DNA of 64,000 nt from Alkalihalobacillus sp. BA299 (lineage in GTDB: Bacteria > Bacillota > Bacilli > Bacillales > Bacillaceae_F), in contig NZ_JAFLJM010000002.1 in assembly GCF_017745675.1 (NCBI RefSeq), positions 343,079 through 407,078 of the forward strand, in the 5' to 3' direction. Positions 28,350-36,988 of this stretch are shown piece after piece. Both the position numbers and the translations under genes were made by a program. The notes beneath the pieces were generated by a model. It made no database searches and had not been told where the DNA came from. It saw only the letters and a list, made by a program, of their open reading frames with translations. Position 1 is the first letter of the stretch, and every line of letters begins with the position of its first letter.

Positions 28350-28684
28350 GGAGCTCTTTTTTTCTATATTTATGTTTTTTTCTGGGCTCGCTGCGCTTTT
28401 TTACTATTTTAGGCTTTTTTTCTGGGCTCGCTACTCTTTTTTCATTTTCAGGTCGTTTTTTTTCGGCTTCGCTACTTTTATTTTCAACTTCAGGTCGTTT
28501 TTTTTCGACTGCTCGCATTTTTATTTTCAACTTCAGTCCTGTTATTTTTAACTTCTCGCACTTTATTTTCAACTTCGGCCTATTTATTTTTAACTTCTCG
28601 CACTTTATTTTCAACTTCGGCCTATTTATTTTTAACTTTACCCCTTTTATTTTCAACTTTGGTCTATTTATCGATTTCTCGACA
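28350..28684 (+). repeat. 21-bp tandem array C, the longest, with terminal tag
   Basis: The best units start at 28477, 28498, 28519, 28541, 28562, 28583, 28604, 28625 and 28646; one is 22 bp. They end in the tag TTTATCGATTTCTCGACA (28667-28684). Further upstream to about 28350 the same rhythm continues in decayed form, with CTGGGCTCGCTAC and TTTTTTTTCGGCTTCGCTAC. Conservation falls steadily away from the tag. Units alternate between CAACTTCGGCCTA and TAACTTCTCGCAC endings. The array lies between the convergent ends of the giant gene and the NERD gene. Confidence 0.85.
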
Positions 28685-28831
28685 CGAACTGCCAAAAACC
28701 GACACATTGCAAATCACGTACATCTTATCAAATTAACGTGCTTCTTCTAAAATCGAACTTTGTTCTGAAAATCACCCTTCTTCCGAAAACGACTCTTCTT
28801 CTGAGAACCAGCTTTCTGCTGGAAAACGTTC
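28685..28831. other. Intergenic, short GAAAACGA-type repetition
   Basis: No gene was found. Around 28740-28835 a loose repetition of CTTCTTCYGARAA-like words is visible, which resembles array sequence decayed further. The stop of the NERD gene follows at 28832. Confidence 0.3.
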
Positions 28832-29803
28832 TTACTTTTCCTCGTTCCCAAAATGATAAACCCGATTTTTTCTTGTCCCTGCATAAGAAAGGTCCATTGA
28901 TTGAAGAATTCTCGTCATAAGGGACGGAGAAGTAATTTGTAAGAACTCTCGCATGTCGCTGTTTGTAAACTTGAGGCCAATTAGGAGTTCGTAATCTTTT
29001 ATAGACGCTAGGTGCGCATTTTTGATTTCGCATGAGCACTCGGGACAATTCCATGTACCATAAGTTCTCTGTACAGGCAGGTAATTGCATGTGGTACAAA
29101 AAACGCCTTTGAGTAAATCATCCTTTGATAGCTCAAACTGCTCTAGTATATCTGGATTACTAGAAGAATGTTGTTTTTCAATTCTGCGGATTACTTTTTT
29201 TAGTTCTTTCTCTGAAAGTTGGTCTTCTTGAAATTTTTCCTGAATCTGATTAATTTTCGTTGGAAGGTATTCACTGCGGATCACTTTTTGGTAGAGGTCT
29301 TTGTGTTCTGAAGAAGATTGAAGAAGGGTGTAGGGGTTACTAATCACAACTAAAGAAATAATCGGAACTTCCGGTAACCGGTTCATCGCCAGCCACTTTT
29401 TCAATTGCTGCTCCTGCCGTTGAATCTGTAACAGTGGATCTGGAAAGACTTCCTGCTTACCGTCCAAGGTTCGAATAAGCTGGTGGAATGTTTGGTCAAA
29501 ATATAAAGTACCTGAATAGTTTTTCACCTCTAATATTAATATAAATTGTCGAGACAATAATAAACTATCCATTTGAAAGTGATGCGTTGAATCGTACAGC
29601 CGTACATCGTGTAAAATGAAGTAGTTTTTCTCTGGGAGGAAGCTTAGAGGGTAATCAATCGAGGATTCTCCCTTAAATCCAGCGAGCCTTTTTGCTAATT
29701 TTTCTCTTATTATTGGCTGCTTTGGATGATGTTTGGGGATTCTACGCTGTAATGCTTGTAGCTTCTGAATGGTTAGAGGCACTTCCCGCTTTTTTATGAT
29801 CAT
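28832..29803 (-). CDS. NERD-domain (nuclease-related) protein with zinc ribbon
   Basis: This 323-residue protein has a NERD domain at about residues 45-160. HDVRLYDSTHHFQMDSLLLS and FILILEVKNYSGTLYFD give the D and E-x-K residues of the PD-(D/E)XK-like nuclease core. The C-terminal part has CTTCNYLPVQRTYGTWNCPEC, cut here to its two CxxC pairs, which form a zinc ribbon at about 237-257. A distal region may be helical. GGAG precedes the ATG by eight bases. NERD proteins are proposed DNA-processing enzymes, but cellular roles are mostly unproven. It is flanked by repeat arrays C and D. Confidence 0.82.
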   Translation of the reverse strand: MIIKKREVPLTIQKLQALQRRIPKHHPKQPIIREKLAKRLAGFKGESSIDYPLSFLPEKNYFILHDVRLYDSTHHFQMDSLLLSRQFILILEVKNYSGTLYFDQTFHQLIRTLDGKQEVFPDPLLQIQRQEQQLKKWLAMNRLPEVPIISLVVISNPYTLLQSSSEHKDLYQKVIRSEYLPTKINQIQEKFQEDQLSEKELKKVIRRIEKQHSSSNPDILEQFELSKDDLLKGVFCTTCNYLPVQRTYGTWNCPECSCEIKNAHLASIKDYELLIGLKFTNSDMREFLQITSPSLMTRILQSMDLSYAGTRKNRVYHFGNEEK

Positions 29804-29948
29804 TTTATCACTCCAATTCGAATTTTTCGTGAGTGGAATTCTAGATCTCGGTGTACATTTCCTCTATTTTTTCTATTTTATTTTTGTTATTTTTTCGTTG
29901 CGGTTGTTTGTTTTAAAGTTTGCTTATTTTATCGTTTAATTTAGAGTT
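29804..29948. other. AT-rich upstream region of the NERD gene, decayed repeat units
   Basis: Stretches such as TTTTATTTTTGTTATTTTTTCG and TTTTATCGTTTAATTTAGAG look like worn members of array D. The minus-strand promoter of the NERD gene should be here, but I could not separate it from the AT-rich background. Confidence 0.35.
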
Positions 29949-30071
29949 CTTATTTTCAACTTTGGTCTATTTATTTTTAACTTCTCGCATTTTATTTTCA
30001 ACTTCAGTCCTTTTATTTTTAACTCCACCGATTTTATTTTCAACTTTGGCCTATTTATCGATTTCTCGACA
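29949..30071 (+). repeat. 21-bp tandem array D with terminal tag
   Basis: Five exact 21-bp units start at 29949, 29970, 29991, 30012 and 30033. The tag TTTATCGATTTCTCGACA is at 30054-30071. Several units share endings with array C (CTTTGGTCTA, CTTCTCGCA, CTTCAGTCCT), so the two arrays on either side of the NERD gene have a common recent origin. Confidence 0.85.
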
Positions 30072-30122
30072 CCAATCGACGCAGATCGCCACTCCACATC
30101 TACGCCGAACGGCTCACCAAAT

Positions 30123-30164
30123 AAAAAAAAGGTTGCCACCGATCTGTTCGATCAAGTGGCAGCC
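30123..30164 (-). terminator. Strong intrinsic terminator of the lipoprotein gene
   Basis: On the minus strand GGCTGCCACTTGATC pairs with GATCGGTGGCAACC (30131-30164) and is followed by eight T residues (30123-30130), 25 bp after the stop. Confidence 0.88.
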
Positions 30165-30188
30165 CTAGTCACAATAGTGTGGTTATGA

Positions 30189-30449
30189 TTAACCTTGGTT
30201 TTCTTCTTCGCCTTCAGCTGGCTCTTCTTCAAGCTCAGCACCTTCTTCAAGCTCTAGCTCTGCATCTTCTTCAAGTTCTAATTCTGCTTCTTCTTCAAGC
30301 TCTAATTCAGCGCCTTCTTCGCCTTCAGCTGGCTCTTCTACTGGTGTTTCCTCTACTGGTGCTTCTTCGTCTGCTGGAGTTTCTCCACAAGCAGCTAATA
30401 CTCCTAAAGCTAATGCAGCTGTACCTAAACCTAATAAGAATTTCTTCAT
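30189..30449 (-). CDS. Small acidic repeat lipoprotein
   Basis: The product has about 86 residues starting MKKFLLGLG. A lipoprotein signal ends LGVLAAC, with Cys at about 20. The rest is almost only Glu, Ala, Leu, Pro and Gly, built from a ten-residue repeat (AELELEEDAE and variants) flanked by PAEGEE blocks. I prefer the ATG at 30449, ten bases after GGGGG; an upstream ATG at 30455 is only four bases away. It should be anchored outside the membrane as a highly negative tail, consistent with an alkaliphile surface. The function is unknown. The ten-codon DNA repeats could change in number. Confidence 0.75.
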   Translation of the reverse strand: MKKFLLGLGTAALALGVLAACGETPADEEAPVEETPVEEPAEGEEGAELELEEEAELELEEDAELELEEGAELEEEPAEGEEENQG

Positions 30450-30650
30450 AATCATCAAACCCCCGTAATGGTTTTAATCTGACTAACAACATGTGTGTTT
30501 CTGTTAGCCTGACGTAATCTTAGCAAACAGCGAATTACGAGTCTACCTAATTCAGGGATTTTTGGCAATATCACGATACTCTTACAAACTGTCATAGAAT
30601 TTACCACAATTGATTTTCATCTTTAAAAATAGAACACATCTTTAAGTTTG

Positions 30651-32363
30651 TTATACAATGTTCACATTTTCTTTCATCGTTCTCATGACCGATTCACAAT
30701 TTTGAAAATCAAGCGGCTTGCTGAACAAGTACCCCTGGGCATGATTGCACCCTTCATTTCGAATGAGGAGCAATTGCTCTTTCGTTTCTACTCCTTCACA
30801 TATGACAGAGAAATTTAAGCTTTTGGCCATCGAAATGATTAGTTTGACAATCGCATGGTTTTCTTGGTCCTCACTGGATTGCTGGAGAAACGATTTATCG
30901 ATTTTTAACGTATTTATGGGAAAGTATTTCAATTGACTTAGCGACGAATAGCCAGTTCCGAAATCATCCAGTGAAAGCTGGACGCCGATCTTTTTTAATT
31001 CATTTAGCTTTTCTACCGCTTGTTCGATTTGAGTAATCGCCATATTTTCTGTAATTTCAAGACAGAGCAGGCCAGGGTCTAACTGCGTTTCATGTAAAAT
31101 TTGCTTGACTCTGTCAACAAAGTCGTATCGATCAAATTGTTTTTGTGAAATATTGACCGAGATGACTAAATCCTTAAAGCCTTCATCATGCCACTTTTTC
31201 GTTTGCTGGCAAGCTGTGCGCAGTACCCAGTCGTCAATTTTCACGATAAGGCCTGTTTCTTCTGCAGCAGGAAGAAAGGCTGCTGGTGGTAAAATGCCCT
31301 TTTTCGGATGGGCCCAGCGGATGAGCGCCTCAATCCCATAAGGCTTCCCTTTTTCGACATCAACTTGAAGCTGATAATAGACTTGAAACTGCTTCTCTTG
31401 TACAGCGTTCCTTAGCTCCCTTTCTAGCTGTAACCGATCTCTTGATCCTTGATTCATCGAATAATTGTATTCTTGACATTGACTTCGTCCAGCTTGTTTT
31501 GCCTGATACATTGCACTATCTGCATTTTTTAATAAAGTGTGAAAATCTAATCCATGGTCTGGGTAAAAACTAATTCCGATGCTTGTATTTGAGTAAATTT
31601 TCTCACCAGCACAATCGACTGGAGTTTGAAAGGACTGAATAATCTGCTTTACCATCGCATAGGCTTCGGCTTTATTATGTAGTGGGTGAAGTAAGATCGT
31701 GAATTCATCTCCACCAAATCGACTGACCGTTCCAGTGGTCCCGATGATTTTTTGAAGTCTCTTTGCAATATGTTGAAGGAGCTGATCCCCGATGTGGTGG
31801 CCAAGAGAATCATTTACTTTTTTGAAGTGATCCAAGTCGAGGAACAACATAGCAAATTTTTCATCATGATGTTTAGCGTGACGTATCGCTTCTTTTATCT
31901 GTTTTTTGAATAATGTTCGATTGGGAAGTTGCGTTAATGTATCGTGATACGAAAGGTAGGTTATTCGCTCTTCCACTTTTTTTCTATCTGTTATATCTCT
32001 TATCATTCCTATAAAATAATTGTTTTCTTCGCGGTCTTTTTTTATATGAGCGATCGATACGTATGACCAAAACAGTTCTCCATTTTTACGCTCATTCATA
32101 AGCTCTCCCGACCAACTGCCAGCTAAATTGATTTTTTCCCACATATCATGAAATACGATACGAGACGTCTTTTCCGACTGTAAAAACCTTAAGTTTTTAT
32201 GAGCGATTTCATCAAAGGTGTACCCTGTCATTTTTTCAAAGGAGGGGTTTACAGCGATGATGTTCTGTTGATTATCGGCGATCATTATTCCATCATTCAT
32301 GTGTTTAAACAGCTGCCAAACATTTTCATAGTCACTAGAAAACTTTTCTAAAATGGTTTTCAT
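30651..32363 (-). CDS. PAS-GGDEF-EAL cyclic-di-GMP signalling protein
   Basis: The product has about 570 residues from the ATG at 32363, which has a GGGAG site; the longer frame to 32459 has no site. A PAS domain lies at about 15-130 (NPSFEKMTGYTFDEIAHKN) with a PAC segment (YFIGMIRDITDRKK). A GGDEF domain with intact RFGGDEF (about 135-300) and an EAL domain with GIEALIRWAHP, CLEITEN, LDDFGTGYSS and ICEGVET (about 315-565) follow. Both catalytic signatures look intact, so it may make and degrade c-di-GMP. No membrane segments are present, so the PAS domain senses a cytoplasmic signal. Confidence 0.92.
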   Translation of the reverse strand: MKTILEKFSSDYENVWQLFKHMNDGIMIADNQQNIIAVNPSFEKMTGYTFDEIAHKNLRFLQSEKTSRIVFHDMWEKINLAGSWSGELMNERKNGELFWSYVSIAHIKKDREENNYFIGMIRDITDRKKVEERITYLSYHDTLTQLPNRTLFKKQIKEAIRHAKHHDEKFAMLFLDLDHFKKVNDSLGHHIGDQLLQHIAKRLQKIIGTTGTVSRFGGDEFTILLHPLHNKAEAYAMVKQIIQSFQTPVDCAGEKIYSNTSIGISFYPDHGLDFHTLLKNADSAMYQAKQAGRSQCQEYNYSMNQGSRDRLQLERELRNAVQEKQFQVYYQLQVDVEKGKPYGIEALIRWAHPKKGILPPAAFLPAAEETGLIVKIDDWVLRTACQQTKKWHDEGFKDLVISVNISQKQFDRYDFVDRVKQILHETQLDPGLLCLEITENMAITQIEQAVEKLNELKKIGVQLSLDDFGTGYSSLSQLKYFPINTLKIDKSFLQQSSEDQENHAIVKLIISMAKSLNFSVICEGVETKEQLLLIRNEGCNHAQGYLFSKPLDFQNCESVMRTMKENVNIV

Positions 32364-32525
32364 CGTACGTGGCTCCCTGTTTTTAAGAATACGATCATGA
32401 ATTTCCCCTACTTTCTTCTTTCTCTTTTTCATTAGTAGCTTTTTACCCGTGACTTTCATCTCATTTTAATATTCTATAAAATTCGTCAAATTCCTACTTG
32501 AATCTTTGTTTTCTAAAAATAAAAT

Positions 32526-32573
32526 GGTGCCAGGTACCTTTAACATCGTGAAGCGTTAAAGGTGCCTGGCACC
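32526..32573 (-). terminator. GGTGCC-type palindrome acting as fabZ terminator
   Basis: Arms 32526-32544 and 32555-32573 form a 19-bp stem with a 10-base loop, beginning with GGTGCCAGG and ending CCTGGCACC. It starts eight bases past the fabZ stop. A short palindrome of the same family (33023-33035) lies just before fabZ. Confidence 0.7.
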
Positions 32574-32580
32574 GGTTCAA

Positions 32581-33003
32581 TTATTTTAATGCAAACATTA
32601 AGTCTGTTTCACAAACGACTTTTCCGTCGACGGAAGCTGTCGCTTTTCCTTTACCGATTGGACCACGGAGGCGGACAATTTCGACTTCTAGTCGTAATTG
32701 ATCCCCTGGTTTGACTTGCTCTTTAAAACGGCAGTTATCAATGCCAGCAAAGAATGCGAGTTTACCGCGGTTTTCTTCTTTTTTTAGAATAGCTACTGCT
32801 CCTACTTGTGCTAATGCTTCAATAATGAGGACGCCTGGCATTACAGGATAATCAGGGAAATGGCCATTAAAAAATTCTTCATTTGCGGTTACATTTTTGA
32901 GACCGATGGCGCGTTGTCCTTCCTCTACTTCTAAAATTCGATCGATGAGGAGAAACGGATAACGATGCGGGATAATTTCTTTAATTTCTTCAATTGATAA
33001 CAA
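32581..33003 (-). CDS. fabZ: 3-hydroxyacyl-[acyl-carrier-protein] dehydratase FabZ
   Basis: The 140-residue enzyme dehydrates 3-hydroxyacyl-ACP in type II fatty-acid synthesis. The hot-dog fold signature [11 protein letters not shown] is followed by the catalytic His in [14 protein letters not shown] and Glu in IIEALAQ. The length is normal. It starts with TTG at 33003, ten bases after AGGAGG. It stands alone between a c-di-GMP protein and an ankyrin gene, with GGTGCC palindromes on both sides. Confidence 0.95.
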   Translation of the reverse strand: MLSIEEIKEIIPHRYPFLLIDRILEVEEGQRAIGLKNVTANEEFFNGHFPDYPVMPGVLIIEALAQVGAVAILKKEENRGKLAFFAGIDNCRFKEQVKPGDQLRLEVEIVRLRGPIGKGKATASVDGKVVCETDLMFALK

Positions 33004-33022
33004 GGTACTTTTCCTCCTAAAG

Positions 33023-33035
33023 GGTGCCTGGCACC
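33023..33035. repeat. GGTGCCTGGCACC palindrome upstream of fabZ
   Basis: This perfect 13-bp palindrome lies six bases before the fabZ ribosome-binding site. The same sequence forms the base of the stem at 32526-32573 beyond the gene. Confidence 0.7.
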
Positions 33036-33232
33036 ATTCTTTTTTTCATTGTTATATTGTACCACAAGGAGGACCAAGTCTTGAAATTTTGATCGCTGAT
33101 CGCTATTGGCCGCTCGCTCATCCTGGAATTGAGAAGATCGGGTTATCGATGAATTAGTCATGTCACTTCGATATATTTAACCTATAGTTTTACATTTGAG
33201 CCATGCTTTCTCCTAAAAAGGTAGTAGTATAG

Positions 33233-33841
33233 TCACACTGCTCCAGCTTCTAACAATATTTTTTCAATTTCCGTGTATCCTTTTCTTCTCGCAAGTTCTA
33301 GTGGTGTAATACCATATTGATCAACCATTTGCGGGTCAGCACCGTGCTCAAGTAATAATTTAATAATAGCCTGCTGTATTTCTCCACCGTCATTCAGGAT
33401 GATTGCTTCGATCAAGGGAGTCCATCCGCAGTAATTTGTATGATTCACATTGATGTCTGTTGTCGATACTAATTCACGGACGACTTCGATGTGCCCCTTT
33501 TCACTTGCTGGCGTAATCCCGACACCGCCAAACCGAGTGACGAGCTCTACATCCGCACCCGCACGAATCATTAGTTTCACTAGCTCTACGTCTCCTTTAA
33601 TGCAACCATATAAAAAAGGATTGAGACAAGTTTGGTCTTGGACATTAATATCAGCCCCTGCATCAACTAGGAACTTCACTGCAGTATGATGGTTATTTAA
33701 AGCAGCAATTAAGATCGCTGTCTGCTTTTGTTTATTTGTAGAATTGATGTCGACCCCTTGTTCTAGGTGTTTTTTCAATTCCTCAAGATCACCTTTAGCT
33801 GCTGCTTCCAAAAAAGTTTGCGTTAAATCCGTTTTCAACAT
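33233..33841 (-). CDS. Ankyrin-repeat protein
   Basis: The product has about 202 residues starting MLKTDLTQTFLEAAA. GGAGG lies eight bases before the ATG at 33841. Five to six ankyrin repeats fill the protein, for example TAILIAALNNHHTAVKFLVD, GADINVQD and TPLELARRKGYTEIEKILLE. There is no signal or membrane segment, so it is a cytoplasmic protein-protein interaction scaffold of unknown partner. It is probably monocistronic. Confidence 0.88.
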   Translation of the reverse strand: MLKTDLTQTFLEAAAKGDLEELKKHLEQGVDINSTNKQKQTAILIAALNNHHTAVKFLVDAGADINVQDQTCLNPFLYGCIKGDVELVKLMIRAGADVELVTRFGGVGITPASEKGHIEVVRELVSTTDINVNHTNYCGWTPLIEAIILNDGGEIQQAIIKLLLEHGADPQMVDQYGITPLELARRKGYTEIEKILLEAGAV

Positions 33842-33980
33842 TTTAAATACCTCCACGGTTTAAGAATATTGGCTTCTCTTTATATCAAATATTGTCGGCG
33901 CAGTTGATAGGGTGGTAGGACCCTGATCTTGTTATGTTAGTTAGAAGGAAGACCCAATTATTGAGCATCCGTACTAAACC

Positions 33981-35204
33981 TTATGCTAATTCTCCTACTA
34001 CCATTTTCCCTTTAAAAATAACTGCTTCACGTTTTGGCGTTCTGGCTACTGCCTCCGCTGAGCAAGATGCATCGACAAGAACTAGATTTGCAGCATCACC
34101 CTCAAGCGGCCATGCTACTTCACCGTCTTTATTTAATGGCGTTGGTCCGCCTGTCGCCCATTTCAACGACTGGGCTAGTGAACGTTCGTCACTTTTTCTG
34201 TAAAGCTCACCATATCGTGTTACTTTTTCTAAAACATCTCCCGTGCCAAAGGGGCCCCACGAATCATAGAAACCATCGCAGCCTAAGTAGACATTTACTC
34301 CTTTTCGATCTAAAAGCTCAATTGGCGGCAAAGATTTTGTAATTGGAATCGTTGACATAATCGACATTCCGAGGCTGCTTAATTTGTCGGCGAGCGCTTC
34401 TGCCTGAGGGAGCGGCACTTCCCCTAAGCTAAAGGCATGGCTCACTGCAGCGCGATTGTACCAGTTCGCTTCTTCTACTAATTCTGCTAATTTATCAATC
34501 GTATAAAATCCCACATGTCCCCCGTCATGCAAATGGATATCGATATCCGCGTCAAACTCTGTGGCCAGATTCATTACTTCATCCAGTGATCCCTCAATAT
34601 TATGATCAATTCCAGCTGGATCGAGCCCACCCACAATGTGTGCCCCAGATCGCATCGCTTCTTTCATGAGCGGAATCACACGTTCTCTTAATAATCCGTG
34701 CTGCGGGAAGGCCACAATTTCGTAAGTCAGCTTATCGGAGTAATCCTCGAGCGCCGCTTGCACACCTTCTAAATTTTTCAAGCCAATATATGGATCGATA
34801 TTGACATGGGTGCGAATATGAGTGGCGCCCTGTGACAGAATGAGTTCGATCATTTTACTTGCCCGTTGCTTTGTTGTTGGCGCTAATTCTTCCAGCTCCC
34901 TCGCTTCATACTCTAGGCGTTCTTTTAAGTTTTTCGCTGGCTTACACGCTTTCCAGTCCAGGGATAGATAGGTTTTATCTAAATGATTGTGCATTTCCTT
35001 AAAAGTTGGCAAGGCTAACAATCCTTTGCCATCAACCGTTTTTTCATCACGCGGGATGACAAAGCCTTGATTCTTTTTTTCTATGATTTTTCCAGCTTCG
35101 ATTTTCAAATGGAATACCTCGGTCTTTGTCGAATAAATCCCTTTTTCATCTTGAAGATATCCGGTTTCTAATCGAATATTTGTTAACCAATACGGAGTTG
35201 ACAT
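33981..35204 (-). CDS. Cytosine-deaminase-like amidohydrolase, paralogue 1
   Basis: This 407-residue cytoplasmic metal hydrolase has metal-ligand regions MHNHLDKTY (HxH), DIDIHLHDGG, VSHAFSLGE and GCDGFYDSWGPFGTGD, in the order of the CodA branch. Where CodA has His-x-x-Glu, this protein has HLHD, an Asp at the catalytic acid position, so the substrate probably differs from cytosine. The C-terminal DASCSAEAVARTPKR is shared with the paralogues at 35236 and 54338. It is 31 bp downstream of paralogue 2 and probably co-transcribed with it. Confidence 0.82.
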   Translation of the reverse strand: MSTPYWLTNIRLETGYLQDEKGIYSTKTEVFHLKIEAGKIIEKKNQGFVIPRDEKTVDGKGLLALPTFKEMHNHLDKTYLSLDWKACKPAKNLKERLEYEARELEELAPTTKQRASKMIELILSQGATHIRTHVNIDPYIGLKNLEGVQAALEDYSDKLTYEIVAFPQHGLLRERVIPLMKEAMRSGAHIVGGLDPAGIDHNIEGSLDEVMNLATEFDADIDIHLHDGGHVGFYTIDKLAELVEEANWYNRAAVSHAFSLGEVPLPQAEALADKLSSLGMSIMSTIPITKSLPPIELLDRKGVNVYLGCDGFYDSWGPFGTGDVLEKVTRYGELYRKSDERSLAQSLKWATGGPTPLNKDGEVAWPLEGDAANLVLVDASCSAEAVARTPKREAVIFKGKMVVGELA

Positions 35205-35235
35205 TATAATTCCTCCTCTGCTTATTTTTTAAAAA

Positions 35236-36474
35236 CTAGACTCTTTCTGAATTCGATTCTGCTAATTTGCTTTCGACCTTTTTTCCTTTAGAAAATAAAG
35301 ACTCAACTGTTGCTCGCCTTGCAATCGCTTCAGCTGAACATGTAGCGTTGACTAACATCATCGTTGCCTCATCGCCAACTTTTGGCCAAACTCGTTCACC
35401 CTTTTCATTTAATGGCGTGATGCCACCAGTGGCGTATTTTAAGGCAGAAGCTAAGGAATATTCATCTATCATCCGAAATCTCTCCGCAAGCATTCCAAGC
35501 TTTTGGATCGTGTTTCCTGTGCCGAATGGAGACCAGTGATCGGTAATACTGTCATGGCCGACGGAAACTTGAAGCCCTAATTTATCAAGGGTTGGGATCG
35601 GAATTGTTGCCCGATTAATGGGAACTGTTGTCGTGATATCCAGCTCTTGATCTTTTAAAATCGCAGCCATTTCAGTAAGTTCCTCCCCTTGAAGATCACC
35701 TAAAGCAATCGCATGACTGATCGTTGCTTTTCCTTTAAGGCCAGCCTGGTTCGTATAATAAGCCATTCTCTCAAATGTAAATGCACCTAAAGTGTCAGGG
35801 TCATGAAGGTGAATGTCGACACCACGATTGTTTTCAACGGCAATGTCAAAAATCGTAGCTAAAGATTTTTCAATGTTTCGATCAACCGTCGCTGGGTCGA
35901 CACCGCCAACTCGTGTTGCTCCATTTTTCATCGCATCGCGGAGCAGCTGCACGGAGTCACTTCTTAGGAGACCATGCTGCGGAAACGCGACAATTTCATA
36001 CGTAAGAACATCTTTGTACTTTTCTAAAGCATTTACCGTAGCCTCTAAGTTTTTCAGTCCAATCACTGGATCGATATTGCAGTGCGTGCGAATATGCGTA
36101 TGACCATGTTTTAAATACAATTCAATCATTTTTTCAGCGCGTTCTTGGGCGGTTGGCAAAAGCTTGGGTAGAAGCTCTCTTTCCTCTTCTAATCTAGTAA
36201 AAATTCCTTTTGTAATCGGTGTGCAAGCCTTCCAAGGCCCACCATAGTAAGTTTTATCGATGTGAATATGCATATCTCTTAATGAAGGGAGTAGTAGCTG
36301 CTCCTTGGCATCAAACTGATTTTCAGCGGCTTCTGGAGCAGTGTGTGTAATTTCTATGATCCTGCCAGCCTCGATTTTCACGTGACAAAGCTCTGTTTCA
36401 GTACCAACAATTTGATCATTTTCATAGATAAAGCTTTTTTCTAAACGGGCATTCTTAATCCAAAAACTGGTCAT
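35236..36474 (-). CDS. Cytosine-deaminase-like amidohydrolase, paralogue 2
   Basis: The 412-residue protein has the metal motif MHIHIDKTYYGGPW, then GVDIHLHDPDTLG, ISHAIALGD and VGHDSITDHWSPFGTGN. As in the other two paralogues the CodA-type catalytic Glu is replaced by Asp in HLHD. AFPQHGLLR and GGVDPAT are conserved in all three. It is likely to hydrolyse a C-N bond of a heterocycle or cyclic amide imported by the neighbouring transporters. A dimeric long repeat separates it from the binding-protein gene upstream. Confidence 0.82.
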   Translation of the reverse strand: MTSFWIKNARLEKSFIYENDQIVGTETELCHVKIEAGRIIEITHTAPEAAENQFDAKEQLLLPSLRDMHIHIDKTYYGGPWKACTPITKGIFTRLEEERELLPKLLPTAQERAEKMIELYLKHGHTHIRTHCNIDPVIGLKNLEATVNALEKYKDVLTYEIVAFPQHGLLRSDSVQLLRDAMKNGATRVGGVDPATVDRNIEKSLATIFDIAVENNRGVDIHLHDPDTLGAFTFERMAYYTNQAGLKGKATISHAIALGDLQGEELTEMAAILKDQELDITTTVPINRATIPIPTLDKLGLQVSVGHDSITDHWSPFGTGNTIQKLGMLAERFRMIDEYSLASALKYATGGITPLNEKGERVWPKVGDEATMMLVNATCSAEAIARRATVESLFSKGKKVESKLAESNSERV

Positions 36475-36496
36475 TCCAATACCTCCTCTATTGATT

Positions 36497-36773
36497 AGAA
36501 AAGCGCAAGCGCCCGTTTAGCGGCGTATGGACTGGAGCCCTCCCGTATGAGATAAAGGAAACACGGAGAAGCGCTAGCGATCCGATGTTGACTTATCGTA
36601 AGGAGGGGGAGCGAAGTCCACTAGACGCTGGGCGCTGCAGCTAGACAAGAAAAGCGGAAGGTGTCTGCTTATCGGCGACAAGCGCTGGAGGACCAGCAAT
36701 TAGTGTCTTGATTTTTAGACACGTTTGATGGACCGAAGCGACCTCGAGCCGATGACACCTGCAGCTAGACACC
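36497..36773. repeat. Dimeric long dispersed repeat
   Basis: Two half-elements, 36497-36650 and 36651-36773, both begin AAAAGCG and end CTGCAGCTAGACA. The first half is nearly identical to 63876-64000 at the right edge, in the same orientation. There is no coding frame. Such GC-rich elements between genes are common in Bacillaceae genomes; the exact family is not named here. Confidence 0.8.
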
Positions 36774-36988
36774 CTGAAATTTAAACTTTCTTATTCTTTT
36801 AGAAAAACACGATTTATCGCTGCCAATCATGGCAAAAATCAATGTCTTTTCTTCTACTTTTTTCCTTTAAAGAAGTTAACCTTTTTTAAAGGGAAATAAG
36901 GAAAAGCACTTTTTTAGCAAAAGTACTTTCCTTATTGAATATCGGTTGAAGCATTAAATGGTTAGCTGATTTACCCCAAACCACGCTA
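36774..36988 (-). terminator. Intergenic region with terminator-like hairpin after the binding-protein gene
   Basis: Arms near 36895-36913 and 36919-36936 (AATAAGG...CCTTATT) form a long AT-rich stem about 50 bp past the minus-strand stop at 36989. It probably terminates the binding-protein transcript. No gene was found. Confidence 0.5.

Noticed and set aside
28297..28707. 136-residue Lys/Glu-rich frame on the minus strand
   Set aside because: It lies wholly over array C and its decayed units, with no start signal and composition explained by the DNA repeat.
30179..30451. Leu-rich 90-residue frame on the + strand
   Set aside because: Shadow of the Glu-rich lipoprotein gene on the other strand, since GAA/GAG codons read as Leu-type codons in reverse.
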